Origin: Nitrosomonadales bacterium | Lineage (GTDB): Bacteria > Pseudomonadota > Gammaproteobacteria > Burkholderiales > SG8-41 | Direction: 5' to 3' | Length of the DNA: 6,435 bases | Assembly: GCA_009885185.1 (NCBI GenBank) | Contig: VFLF01000857.1 | Span: forward strand, 1-6,435 | Shown: piece after piece, positions 1-6,169 of the stretch | Position numbering within the stretch: position 1 is the stretch's first letter | How the letters are laid out: each line of letters opens with the position of its first letter | Translations under genes and position numbers: made by a program | Notes under the pieces: model-generated | What the model saw: only the letters and a program-made list of their open reading frames with translations | Told to the model about the DNA's origin: nothing | Database searches by the model: none

Positions 1-1089
1 CTCGGTGGCGAGCAGCGCTTCATATTGCTTGACGAGACTGGCGTGGGTGTTGGTAAGTATCTGCTCGAAATCAGACACTGACAGGCTGTTCAACTCCACG
101 CGAATCGGAAAGCGCCCCTGCAATTCGGGAATCAAATCCGACGGCTTGGACAAATGAAACGCGCCGCTGGCGATGAACAGAATGTGATCGGTTTTAATCA
201 TGCCGTACTTGGTGGTGACGGTGGTGCCTTCGACTAGCGGCAACAGATCGCGCTGCACGCCCTGGCGCGACACATCGGCGCCGGAGGTCTCTTGGCGCGC
301 GGCGATTTTGTCGATCTCGTCGAGAAACACGATGCCGTTTTGCTCGACGTTGTTCACCGCCTGCGTTTTCAAATCTTCGTCGTTAATCAGCTTGACGGCT
401 TCTTCGTCGGTCAGGAGTTTCATCGCGTCGCACACTTTCATTTTTCGTGTGCGCTTTTTATTCGTGCCGAGGTTCTGAAACATGCCCTGAATCTGCTGAG
501 TAAGATCTTCCATCCCGGGCGGCGCCATGATTTCCATGTGTGCCTGGATGCCCGCGACTTCGATTTCGATATCCTTGTCGTCGAATTCGCCCTCGCGCAG
601 CCTCTTGCGAAACTTCTGTCGCGTGGGACTTTCAGCGTCGTCCGCCAAGTGCTCACTGGCGCCAAAATCCGGCGGCGGCGGTAACAGCACGTCCAGCACG
701 CGCTCCTCAGCCGCATCCTCGGCCTGCCGCCGCACCTTGCGCGTAGCTTCGGTGCGCATATCCTTGATCGCGGTTTCCACCAGATCGCGGATGATGGTAT
801 CGACGTCGCGCCCGACATAGCCGACTTCGGTGAATTTGGTCGCCTCGATTTTGATAAACGGCGCATCGGCCAAGCGCGCCAGCCGGCGCGCGATTTCGGT
901 CTTGCCCACGCCAGTGGGCCCGATCATCAGAATATTCTTCGGCGTGATTTCCTGGCGCAGCGGCTCGGGCACCTGCTGGCGCCGCCAGCGGTTGCGCAGC
1001 GCAATCGCAACGGCACGCTTGGCGTCATCCTGACCGATGATGTGGCGGTCGAGTTCGTGAACGATTTCCTGGGGGGTCATGGAGGACAT
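1..1089 (-). CDS. hslU: ATP-dependent protease ATPase subunit HslU (3' end beyond window)
   Basis: AAA+ unfoldase of the cytoplasmic HslUV (ClpYQ) protease. It uses ATP to unfold substrates and thread them into the HslV chamber. I translated 363 codons from the edge without a stop or frameshift. Visible in order: an N-terminal [17 protein letters not shown] segment; Walker A GPTGVGKT (residues 57-64); the pore-loop GYVG (90-93); a variable, charged I domain (about 110-243); Walker B VFLDE (254-258); then the conserved RDLLPLVEG and [12 protein letters not shown] blocks. E. coli HslU has 443 residues, so about 80 C-terminal residues lie outside the window. The start at 1089 (MSSMTPQ) matches the family N-terminus (MSEMTPR in E. 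coli). A second in-frame ATG lies at 1080, and neither has a clear Shine-Dalgarno sequence. It follows hslV after an unusually long 72-bp gap holding a palindrome. The identity is very secure. Confidence 0.98.
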   Translation of the reverse strand, partial: MSSMTPQEIVHELDRHIIGQDDAKRAVAIALRNRWRRQQVPEPLRQEITPKNILMIGPTGVGKTEIARRLARLADAPFIKIEATKFTEVGYVGRDVDTIIRDLVETAIKDMRTEATRKVRRQAEDAAEERVLDVLLPPPPDFGASEHLADDAESPTRQKFRKRLREGEFDDKDIEIEVAGIQAHMEIMAPPGMEDLTQQIQGMFQNLGTNKKRTRKMKVCDAMKLLTDEEAVKLINDEDLKTQAVNNVEQNGIVFLDEIDKIAARQETSGADVSRQGVQRDLLPLVEGTTVTTKYGMIKTDHILFIASGAFHLSKPSDLIPELQGRFPIRVELNSLSVSDFEQILTNTHASLVKQYEALLATE

Positions 1090-1098
1090 CTTTAACTG

Positions 1099-1158
1099 CG
1101 TGAACGAGTGAACGAGTAACCCCTGCGAGGCGCGAGGTTACTCGTTCACTCGTTCACG
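1099..1158. repeat. Perfect 23-bp inverted repeat between hslV and hslU
   Basis: The arms at 1099-1121 and 1136-1158 are exact reverse complements, separated by a 14-base loop (1122-1135). Within the left arm the 8-mer tgaacgag occurs twice in tandem (1101-1108 and 1109-1116), mirrored in the right arm as ctcgttca twice. The hairpin ends 3 bp before the hslV stop codon and 9 bp from the hslU start. No U-tract follows on the hslU side, so it does not look like an intrinsic terminator. It resembles a dispersed palindromic (REP-like) unit; alternatively it could act as an mRNA processing or stability element. The structure is directly seen; its class is inferred. Confidence 0.85.
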
Positions 1159-1161
1159 TCC

Positions 1162-1704
1162 TTATTCAAGCACTTCAATGACATGCTGCTGGTTGGTGTA
1201 GATGCAAAGATCGCCCGCGATCTCCAGTGATTTTTTTACGATGTCGCGCGGAGAGAGATCGGTGTTTTCATGCAGTGCGCGCGCCGCGGCCTGCGCGAAC
1301 GAGCCGCCGCTGCCGATGGCGACGATGCCCAGCTCCGGCTCCAGCACGTCGCCCACACCGGTGATGATTAACGAGTGTTCACGATCCGCCACCGCGAGCA
1401 TCGCTTCGAGACGGCGCAGCATGCGGTCGGTGCGCCAGTCTTTAGCGAGTTCCACCGCCGAGCGCATCAGGTTGCCCTGATGCTTTTCCAGTTTGGCCTC
1501 GAAGCGCTCGAATAAAGTGAAGGCATCGGAGGTGCCGCCGGCAAACCCGGCGAGAATTTTTTCGTGATACAGGCGGCGGATTTTGCGCGCGGTGGATTTC
1601 ACCACCACGTTGCCGAGCGTGACTTGCCCGTCGCCGCCGAGCGCCACCACGTTGCCGCGACGCACCGAGAGGATGGTGGTGCCGTGAAAAACTTCAGGAT
1701 TCAT
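1162..1704 (-). CDS. hslV: ATP-dependent protease peptidase subunit HslV
   Basis: Proteasome-like threonine peptidase of the cytoplasmic HslUV complex. It forms a double hexameric ring capped by HslU. The 180 residues match the family length. The N-terminus [10 protein letters not shown] implies removal of an 8-residue propeptide to expose catalytic Thr9. Counting from that Thr, the conserved Asp17 (D25), Lys28 (K36) and Ser124 (S132, in GSGG) all fall where E. coli HslV has them. Blocks [37 protein letters not shown] and the C-terminal CIYTN are intact. The short propeptide is typical of betaproteobacterial HslV. No good Shine-Dalgarno sequence precedes the ATG at 1704; the start is chosen because it gives the expected propeptide length. 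hslU follows in the same direction. Confidence 0.98.
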   Translation of the reverse strand: MNPEVFHGTTILSVRRGNVVALGGDGQVTLGNVVVKSTARKIRRLYHEKILAGFAGGTSDAFTLFERFEAKLEKHQGNLMRSAVELAKDWRTDRMLRRLEAMLAVADREHSLIITGVGDVLEPELGIVAIGSGGSFAQAAARALHENTDLSPRDIVKKSLEIAGDLCIYTNQQHVIEVLE

Positions 1705-1751
1705 GCGCTGACCGTGAGAGCGTAGAAGGACATGGAGATGCGTGGGGACGG

Positions 1752-1780
1752 ATTATAGCCCGACCATTACATTACTCCAC
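1752..1780 (-). promoter_or_regulatory. Candidate sigma-70 promoter for hslVU
   Basis: On the minus strand a perfect -10 hexamer TATAAT occupies 1757-1752, about 48 bases before the hslV ATG. The -35 position at a 17-base spacing (1780-1775, GTGGAG) is poor, so the call rests on the -10 box and its location. It starts only 15 bases past the tonB stop, and its -35 region lies inside the end of tonB. I see no heat-shock (sigma-32) type CCCCAT/TTGAA pair, although hslVU is heat-shock controlled in E. coli. Confidence 0.4.
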
Positions 1781-2464
1781 CTTGAACACGATAGGCACCA
1801 CGTAAGGCGATTCAATCGGCTGCCCACCTTGCCGCGCAGGAATAAAGCGCCAGGTTTTCACCGCCGACAGCGCGGCTTCGTCCAACGCAGGATGTCCGCT
1901 GGATTTTTCGAGACCGACACTGGCGGCCAATCCCTCGGCTGTCACCAGCACGCGTATCAGCACCGTGCCCTGATCGCCCCGGCGACGCGCGGCCAAGGGA
2001 TACGCGGGGCGCGGATTGTTCAGATACGCCGCATCGGAACGCGGGGGCGTCACGACCGCGGGTGAAGATGGCGGACGCGGCGTTTCCAGCGGCGGCGCCG
2101 GTCGCGGCTCAGGCACTATCGCCACTGCCTGCGATGGCGGTGTGTCCGGCGGCGCAGTCAGTATTGGCGCCTGCACCGCTTGCGTCGTCTGTGGTTGCCG
2201 GACAGCAGGCGTCGCCGCTTTGAGCGGTGCGCGTTCGGTGCGGGATTCTATCGGCATTGGCTGGGGTAACGCTGGCGGCACAACCTCCGGCGGCTCTTGC
2301 TTCAACAATTCAACGGTCAGCGCCGGCGGAGGCGCGTCACGACGCGCGACCCACGCCGGCAACAGCGTCAGCAGCAACACATGCGCGGCAAGGCTGCCTG
2401 CGACGCACAGCGTCAGCGATGCGGAGTGGTGCGTCCGGAAGGATAGGGGCGCGTCGGGATTCAC
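1772..2464 (-). CDS. tonB: Energy transducer TonB
   Basis: TonB spans the periplasm and passes proton-motive force from inner-membrane ExbB/ExbD to outer-membrane receptors. From the GTG at 2464 it has 230 residues: a short cytoplasmic head; one membrane segment (about 18-36) holding the Ser-x3-His pair (GSLAAH) that TonB uses to couple to ExbB; a Pro-rich periplasmic spacer (about 44-143); and a C-terminal TonB domain with YPLAARRRGDQGTVLIRVLV, the SSGHPALDEAAL block and TWRFIPA. The start is uncertain. No ATG precedes the membrane segment; the choices are GTG at 2464 or TTG at 2485 (237 residues), and neither has a clear ribosome binding site. It lies just downstream of the ZnuD-type receptor, which suggests it serves that receptor. 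ExbB and ExbD are not in the window. Confidence 0.93.
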   Translation of the reverse strand: MNPDAPLSFRTHHSASLTLCVAGSLAAHVLLLTLLPAWVARRDAPPPALTVELLKQEPPEVVPPALPQPMPIESRTERAPLKAATPAVRQPQTTQAVQAPILTAPPDTPPSQAVAIVPEPRPAPPLETPRPPSSPAVVTPPRSDAAYLNNPRPAYPLAARRRGDQGTVLIRVLVTAEGLAASVGLEKSSGHPALDEAALSAVKTWRFIPARQGGQPIESPYVVPIVFKVE

Positions 2465-2533
2465 TAAAATAGTGTTTAATAACAATTAGTTAATTACTAT
2501 TGGCCGTGTGGGAACGAGATCGCGCGAGGCGCA

Positions 2534-2562
2534 ATTATCGTCCGCTTTAGGCAGTACGACAA
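2534..2562 (-). promoter_or_regulatory. Candidate sigma-70 promoter for tonB
   Basis: Minus strand: -35 TTGTCG (2562-2557, 4 of 6 consensus), a 17-base spacer, then -10 GATAAT (2539-2534, 5 of 6). It sits in the 101-bp gap after the receptor gene and about 70 bases before the GTG start of tonB (about 50 before the TTG alternative). This suggests tonB can be expressed apart from the receptor operon. I see no recognisable Fur or Zur operator on it. Confidence 0.55.
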
Positions 2563-2586
2563 ACCCGTCTCACCCTGCGTAATCGC

Positions 2587-4701
2587 TCAAAACTGCGCAC
2601 GCAAACCGAGCTGCCCGCTGCGTTTACCGAGCGGCGCGATGTCTTTCAGAAAAGACACATGGTTGCGTGCATCTTCGTTCAGCAGATTCACGCCGCGCAG
2701 AAATATTTCCACGCTGCCTTGCGGCAGCGGCAGCTTGATACGGTAAGTCAACGCCGCATTGATCAGGGTGTAGCTATCCGTTGGCAGTTCGTTGGTGGAC
2801 ACGCGGTTCTGCGCGGCCACCCACGTGGCATCCACGCGCGCGCCCAGCGCGCCCCAGCGATAGTCGAGTCCCGCGCCGAATCGTCGCGGTGCGATACGCG
2901 GCAGCGGCAGGCCGGTGCTGCGATCATCGGCGCGCACAGTTTCAAACTTCAGCCGCAGATCTAGTGTGCTCGCGCGATCCAGCAGTCTGAATTTTCCTTC
3001 GGCCTCGATGCCGCGAAAGCGCGCAGGCACGGCGCGATAGGTGAGTTCCGGCAGCATTTCTTCGCCAGTATTGTCGGATATGCCGGGCGTAATGGTTTCA
3101 GGCGGGTTCAATTCGCCATCCGCGCCGCGCGTGTTGCCGCTGTTGAATACGCCGATGTAATTCCGGAAGCGGCTATGAAACACGCCGATGCTGCCCGAGT
3201 GCGCGCCGGAGCGCATGCGCAAAGCCGCGTCTAATGAGCGTGATTTTTCCTTCGCAAGCGTGGCATCACCAACCTCGTAAGCGCCGGTCGCCGCATGCGG
3301 GCCGGCGGCGAATAACTCAAAGTAAGTCGGCGCGCGCTCGGTCACAGTGGCGTTGAGCACCAATGCCAATCCCGGCGTAAAACTATAGACGCCGCCGAGT
3401 GCGCTGCTGTTGCCGCCGAACGAGCGCGACTGTGCAGGATCGAAACGTGGTCCCGGGCCGCCGAACGGGGTGGGACCCCCGCCTTGCGAACTGACTTCGG
3501 TGCGCTCATGGCGCCCGCCAAAACTTAGTTTCAATTTTCCGACCGGCAGTTCCTCGTAAATAAACAACGCCTTGCTGTTCGTCGTTGTCGTCGGTACAAA
3601 GGCTTCCACGCCCAGCGCCGAAAAATCAATGCGACCGAACTGAACGCCGACCGCGCCTTGCAGCGGACCAAGATGGGCGTGCGCAAACTCCAGCCGTCCC
3701 TCGTGCCCCTTGTTTTTGAACTCGGTCGCAGCAACACCGGCATCGCGTTCGGTGTGCTCATAGTTTGTCTTGCCGAGTTTGAACTTGACGCCGCTGATAA
3801 ACCAACCGATATCACGTATTTCACCCGCGACATCCCAGCGCTTGCTTACCATGTCAATGGTTACTTCCGGTTCGGCCACGGTGCCGTATTTGCTCTCAGA
3901 CGACGAGAACGACAATCCCACGTAGCCCTTCTCCCACGTGGCGGCGCCGCCCACCGACCCGCCGCTGGAACGCGACGCGCTGTTGGGCAACGTGCCATTC
4001 ACCACGACGCGCGTGGGGTCGCTCGCTTGCAGACGCGGTGAAATATTCGGCCCCTTGATCTTCAGATCATCGGTGTCGCGCGTGTACACATCCGCATGCA
4101 ATGCAAAGCGCCCGTTGCCCGCTTCCAGCATCGCTCCGAGCGCCTTCTCGGACTGCGCGCCGCCGAAGCGCGTCTCGGCCCGTCCGAGCACACCAGTCAC
4201 CGGCGCCTGCGGAATACGATTGTCAATCACGTTGACCACGCCGCCCACTGCGTTGCCGCCATAGAGCAACGCCGCCGGGCCGCGCACGACTTCGACGCGC
4301 TCAACGATCAGCGGGTCCAACGGCACCGCGTGATCGTTGCTCAGCGATGACGCATCGAGCACGCCGACGCCATTGTTGAGAATGCGTATGCGATCCCCTT
4401 CTAGACCGCGTATCACCGGACGACTGGCGTTCGGCCCAAAATACGTCGAACTGACACCGGCCATTTCGTTGAGCATCTCGCCCAGCGTCGATTGTCGTAG
4501 CAAAAACAAATTCGCGCCTTCCAGCACGGACGCGGGTAATGCCAGGCTGAACAGCTCGCTGCCCAGCGGATTGCCGGTCACGATCACCGGCGATAATTGG
4601 ATTGGGGTTCCCGCGGCGGCGGGGCGCTTTACAGCGGAGGTCTGCGCGTGTGCGGAAACCGCGAACGCAGCAGCCACCGCATAAGCGATGCGACTGACCA
4701 T
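2587..4701 (-). CDS. znuD: ZnuD-family TonB-dependent outer-membrane zinc receptor
   Basis: Outer-membrane gated channel for active metal import, very probably zinc. The 704 residues contain: a signal peptide (1-19, cut after SAHA); a TonB-box-like LSPVIVTG (36-43); the plug with PVIRGLEGDRIRIL (95-108), the SNDHAVPLDP block (121-130) and RVEVVRGPAALLYGGNAVGG (135-154); then a 22-strand-type barrel ending in Phe704, as outer-membrane proteins do. The closing GVNLLNE...HVSFL...GR-type segment matches Neisseria ZnuD. By recalled alignment, Asp123, His124, Glu318 and His469 correspond to the ZnuD zinc ligands D99, H100, E340 and H499. The His-rich extracellular loop of ZnuD is missing (around 267-291). 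A Gly/Pro-rich loop occurs at 405-423. The ATG at 4701 is chosen over a GTG at 4743 because it has a strong ribosome binding site and a clean signal peptide. The family is certain; the substrate is inferred and could include another divalent metal. Confidence 0.9.
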   Translation of the reverse strand: MVSRIAYAVAAAFAVSAHAQTSAVKRPAAAGTPIQLSPVIVTGNPLGSELFSLALPASVLEGANLFLLRQSTLGEMLNEMAGVSSTYFGPNASRPVIRGLEGDRIRILNNGVGVLDASSLSNDHAVPLDPLIVERVEVVRGPAALLYGGNAVGGVVNVIDNRIPQAPVTGVLGRAETRFGGAQSEKALGAMLEAGNGRFALHADVYTRDTDDLKIKGPNISPRLQASDPTRVVVNGTLPNSASRSSGGSVGGAATWEKGYVGLSFSSSESKYGTVAEPEVTIDMVSKRWDVAGEIRDIGWFISGVKFKLGKTNYEHTERDAGVAATEFKNKGHEGRLEFAHAHLGPLQGAVGVQFGRIDFSALGVEAFVPTTTTNSKALFIYEELPVGKLKLSFGGRHERTEVSSQGGGPTPFGGPGPRFDPAQSRSFGGNSSALGGVYSFTPGLALVLNATVTERAPTYFELFAAGPHAATGAYEVGDATLAKEKSRSLDAALRMRSGAHSGSIGVFHSRFRNYIGVFNSGNTRGADGELNPPETITPGISDNTGEEMLPELTYRAVPARFRGIEAEGKFRLLDRASTLDLRLKFETVRADDRSTGLPLPRIAPRRFGAGLDYRWGALGARVDATWVAAQNRVSTNELPTDSYTLINAALTYRIKLPLPQGSVEIFLRGVNLLNEDARNHVSFLKDIAPLGKRSGQLGLRAQF

Positions 4702-4707
4702 TGTTTT

Positions 4708-4713
4708 CTCCTG
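4708..4713 (-). promoter_or_regulatory. Ribosome binding site fixing the receptor start
   Basis: CAGGAG on the minus strand, 6 bases before the ATG at 4701. It supports that start over the upstream GTG at 4743, whose extra 14 residues would spoil the signal peptide. Confidence 0.85.
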
Positions 4714-4785
4714 TGAAATACACCAAGGCGCGAATAAGCGCACACACGCATGAGCCTGGGCTTGTGCCGCGTGCGGCTTTCGCTC

Positions 4786-4822
4786 AAAAGGATCAAAGCG
4801 GCGCGAAGATATACGCGCCGCT
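4786..4822 (-). terminator. Possible terminator or attenuator hairpin before the receptor gene
   Basis: A perfect 9-bp GC-rich stem (AGCGGCGCG at 4822-4814 with its complement at 4805-4797) has an 8-base AT-rich loop. It is followed by an interrupted T-rich stretch, TTTGATCCTTTT, down to 4786. It begins 5 bases past the stop codon of the His-rich gene. The T-tract is imperfect, so it may only partly stop transcription into the receptor gene. A smaller stem (4766-4777) lies further down the same leader. Confidence 0.5.
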
Positions 4823-4827
4823 GTGCA

Positions 4828-5175
4828 TCACAGGAAAATAGGAGGGCCGCGCGAAAGCGCCGGTACAGCCTCGGTAGCGAGGCGGGGATTAAACGTGTAA
4901 CCGGCGATGGTTGCCGGACACTCAACGATACCTGGCAGCGCATACGATCCATGAACGCCGCCCAGAACCTGTCCGAAGGCTACATCAAATGCGCAAAGGC
5001 TGGCCTGTCCGTCCGGCGGCGCGTCGCGTTTATGGTCATGAGCATCACTCTCATGAACCTGGCGGTGTGCGCTGTGCGCTTGGCCGCCGGAATGCCATGT
5101 CGCATGCACGATCGCGCCCTGCTGCGCGACAAGCAACAGGAATACGCAAAGGTAATGGAAAAACCGGCGCGCCAT
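4828..5175 (-). CDS. Small secreted His-rich protein, DUF2946-like, putative metal binder
   Basis: This 115-residue protein begins with a basic end and a hydrophobic export segment (MARRFFHYLCVFLLLVAQQGAIVHA, cut probably after Ala25). The mature N-terminal half is rich in His: H28, H34, H37, H41, H46, H48, plus H75. Cys61 and Cys85 follow, and the tail ends in SRGPPIFL. The signal peptide, His/Cys middle and R-G/A-P-P tail resemble DUF2946-type proteins, a family of unknown function often seen near metal receptors; this assignment is by recall. A periplasmic or surface zinc (or copper) binding role is inferred from composition and its place directly upstream of the ZnuD-type receptor. The ATG at 5175 lacks a good ribosome binding site, but no other start keeps the signal. 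A longer antisense frame on the plus strand has no such features. Confidence 0.8.
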   Translation of the reverse strand: MARRFFHYLCVFLLLVAQQGAIVHATWHSGGQAHSAHRQVHESDAHDHKRDAPPDGQASLCAFDVAFGQVLGGVHGSYALPGIVECPATIAGYTFNPRLATEAVPALSRGPPIFL

Positions 5176-5225
5176 CAGGGGTTACTGACTCAAGTCCGTA
5201 AGATCACGACAAACACAACGGACTA

Positions 5226-5762
5226 TTACTTGGCAGTAGTCAGCACCGCATCGGCGAGCCGATAGTAAAGTCCCATCGGATCGTCTTTCAGCACCGTGAG
5301 TTTGCCGGTGAGCAGTATCGGCTCGAAGCCGTATTTGACCGGCGTCTTGGCCTGCACTTCCACCATCTGCTCCGGCCCGCCGGGCAAACAGAACGAGCAC
5401 GACGGCGGCAGCGCGGCGAGAATAAAGCGCGACTGCTTTTCGCCCATGTCGAGCGGCATCATGAAGCCTTGAATCTTCACTTCTTTTTTGTCCAGCGCGG
5501 TGATCGCCTTGGCGAACTCCGGCACGAACTTGTCTTTTTGCTTGACCGGCTTGACGTCGCTCAGTGTTTTCCACGACAACACGCCCTTCAGCTCGGGCAG
5601 CGGCTTGTCCGCAAACGGCGACGGCGCCAACGGCGCATCCACAGCAGGCGGTTTGGCATACAGATCTTTTTCGGCGGCGGGGCCTTTTTGCGTCTGCTGC
5701 GCCCATGCGGCGCCCATGCCCGTCGCCACCAATAATGCAATCCCAATTTTCAGAAATTTCAT
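5226..5762 (-). CDS. Secreted DUF3299 domain protein of a metal-uptake cluster
   Basis: 178 residues with a Sec signal peptide (MKFLKIGIALLVATGMGAAWA, cut after Ala21), a Pro/Ala-rich linker (about 25-60) and a DUF3299 domain. The domain shows VKIQGFMMPLD (95-105), then LPPSCSFCLPGGPEQMVEV with Cys122 and Cys125 forming a CxxC pair, and a C-terminal GLYYRLADA. The function of DUF3299 is not established. Members I recall sit beside ABC permeases and metal receptors, as here, so a periplasmic role in zinc or related metal handling is inferred. The CxxC could bind metal or be redox active. The ATG at 5762 is chosen over an upstream ATG at 5798 because GGAGGT lies 4 bases before it and the signal peptide begins there. 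A 92-base gap separates it from the preceding gene. Confidence 0.85.
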   Translation of the reverse strand: MKFLKIGIALLVATGMGAAWAQQTQKGPAAEKDLYAKPPAVDAPLAPSPFADKPLPELKGVLSWKTLSDVKPVKQKDKFVPEFAKAITALDKKEVKIQGFMMPLDMGEKQSRFILAALPPSCSFCLPGGPEQMVEVQAKTPVKYGFEPILLTGKLTVLKDDPMGLYYRLADAVLTTAK

Positions 5763-5766
5763 TGCA

Positions 5767-5772
5767 ACCTCC
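5767..5772 (-). promoter_or_regulatory. Ribosome binding site fixing the DUF3299 gene start
   Basis: GGAGGT on the minus strand, 4 bases before the ATG at 5762. It rules against the longer in-frame start at 5798, which would add 12 residues before the signal peptide. Confidence 0.85.
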
Positions 5773-5854
5773 ATTACCGCACGTTTATGGAGAGCCATAC
5801 TACCGCACTCCGATATCTGAATGTAAGTATTTGTTTTAACTGTTCTTTTTTTGG

Positions 5855-6136
5855 CTAGTGCTTATGCTGCATACCGCACAACTTGCCGATCCCCAGCCCC
5901 TTGCAGTCCTTGGCCAACTGCGCGTGGCATTCCTTTTCGCTCTTGCCGCTTTGCAGACACTTCGCCGCGGTGGTGTGCGCATCGGCCATCGCGAGATGAT
6001 CCTGAATGTCTTTTTGTGCTTCGGCGGTGATAGCCGGCTTATCGCCTTTTTTCGCTTTATCTTTGTCCTGTGCCGACGCCGGTGCTACCGCAAAAAACAA
6101 CATCGCCATCGCCACGGATACCCAATACTTGCGCAT
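5855..6136 (-). CDS. Small secreted Cys/His-rich protein, unknown function
   Basis: 93 residues from the ATG at 6136, which follows a strong GGGAGG site. It has a signal peptide (1-22, cut after ASA), a Lys/Asp-rich linker (23-34), and a compact domain with His47 and His54 (HLAMADAH), four Cys (60, 70, 78, 87), His71 and a C-terminal HKH. I know no named family with confidence. The even Cys count after export suits two disulfides or a metal site. It is encoded 33 bases after the ABC permease and ahead of the DUF3299 gene, so it probably belongs to the same transcription unit; a periplasmic metal-binding or copper/zinc sensing role is a guess from composition and context. An in-frame TTG at 6163 would add 9 residues with no supporting site. 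Confidence 0.8.
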   Translation of the reverse strand: MRKYWVSVAMAMLFFAVAPASAQDKDKAKKGDKPAITAEAQKDIQDHLAMADAHTTAAKCLQSGKSEKECHAQLAKDCKGLGIGKLCGMQHKH

Positions 6137-6140
6137 ACAT

Positions 6141-6146
6141 CCTCCC
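6141..6146 (-). promoter_or_regulatory. Ribosome binding site of the Cys/His-rich small gene
   Basis: GGGAGG on the minus strand, 4 bases before the ATG at 6136. It decides the start between 6136 and the longer in-frame TTG at 6163. Confidence 0.8.
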
Positions 6147-6169
6147 ATAACTACAGTCGACAATAGACA

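Noticed and set aside
438..866. 142-codon minus-strand open frame within hslU
   Set aside because: It lies in another frame of a fully intact hslU, which shows Walker A, pore loop and Walker B without interruption; the other frame is a GC-bias shadow.
2016..2489. 157-codon plus-strand frame rich in Gly, Ser and Ala opposite tonB
   Set aside because: It is the antisense image of the Pro-rich spacer and membrane segment of tonB, with low-complexity composition and no supporting start signal.
2487..2499. AT-rich near-palindrome (tagttaattacta) upstream of tonB, considered as a Fur or Zur operator
   Set aside because: It is only 13 bp, has a mismatch and does not match the Fur or Zur consensus patterns I know; AT-rich leader sequence explains it.
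3449..3477. Inverted repeat ggtccc/gggacc inside the receptor gene
   Set aside because: It falls in codons for a Gly/Pro-rich extracellular loop; six-base arms in such GC-rich repeats are expected by chance.
4702..4743. Upstream GTG start that would lengthen the receptor by 14 residues
   Set aside because: The ATG at 4701 has CAGGAG at ideal spacing and begins a normal signal peptide; the extension would put non-signal residues in front of it.
5193..5224. 7-bp inverted repeat (agtccgt/acggact) between the DUF3299 gene and the His-rich gene
   Set aside because: The stem is short with an 18-base loop and no T-tract follows, so it is too weak to call a terminator.
4750..5265. 171-codon open frame on the plus strand, longer than the minus-strand gene it overlaps
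   Set aside because: The protein is Arg-rich without a recognisable domain or signal. The opposite frame has a clean signal peptide, His-rich mature part and fits the gene order, so this is an antisense shadow.
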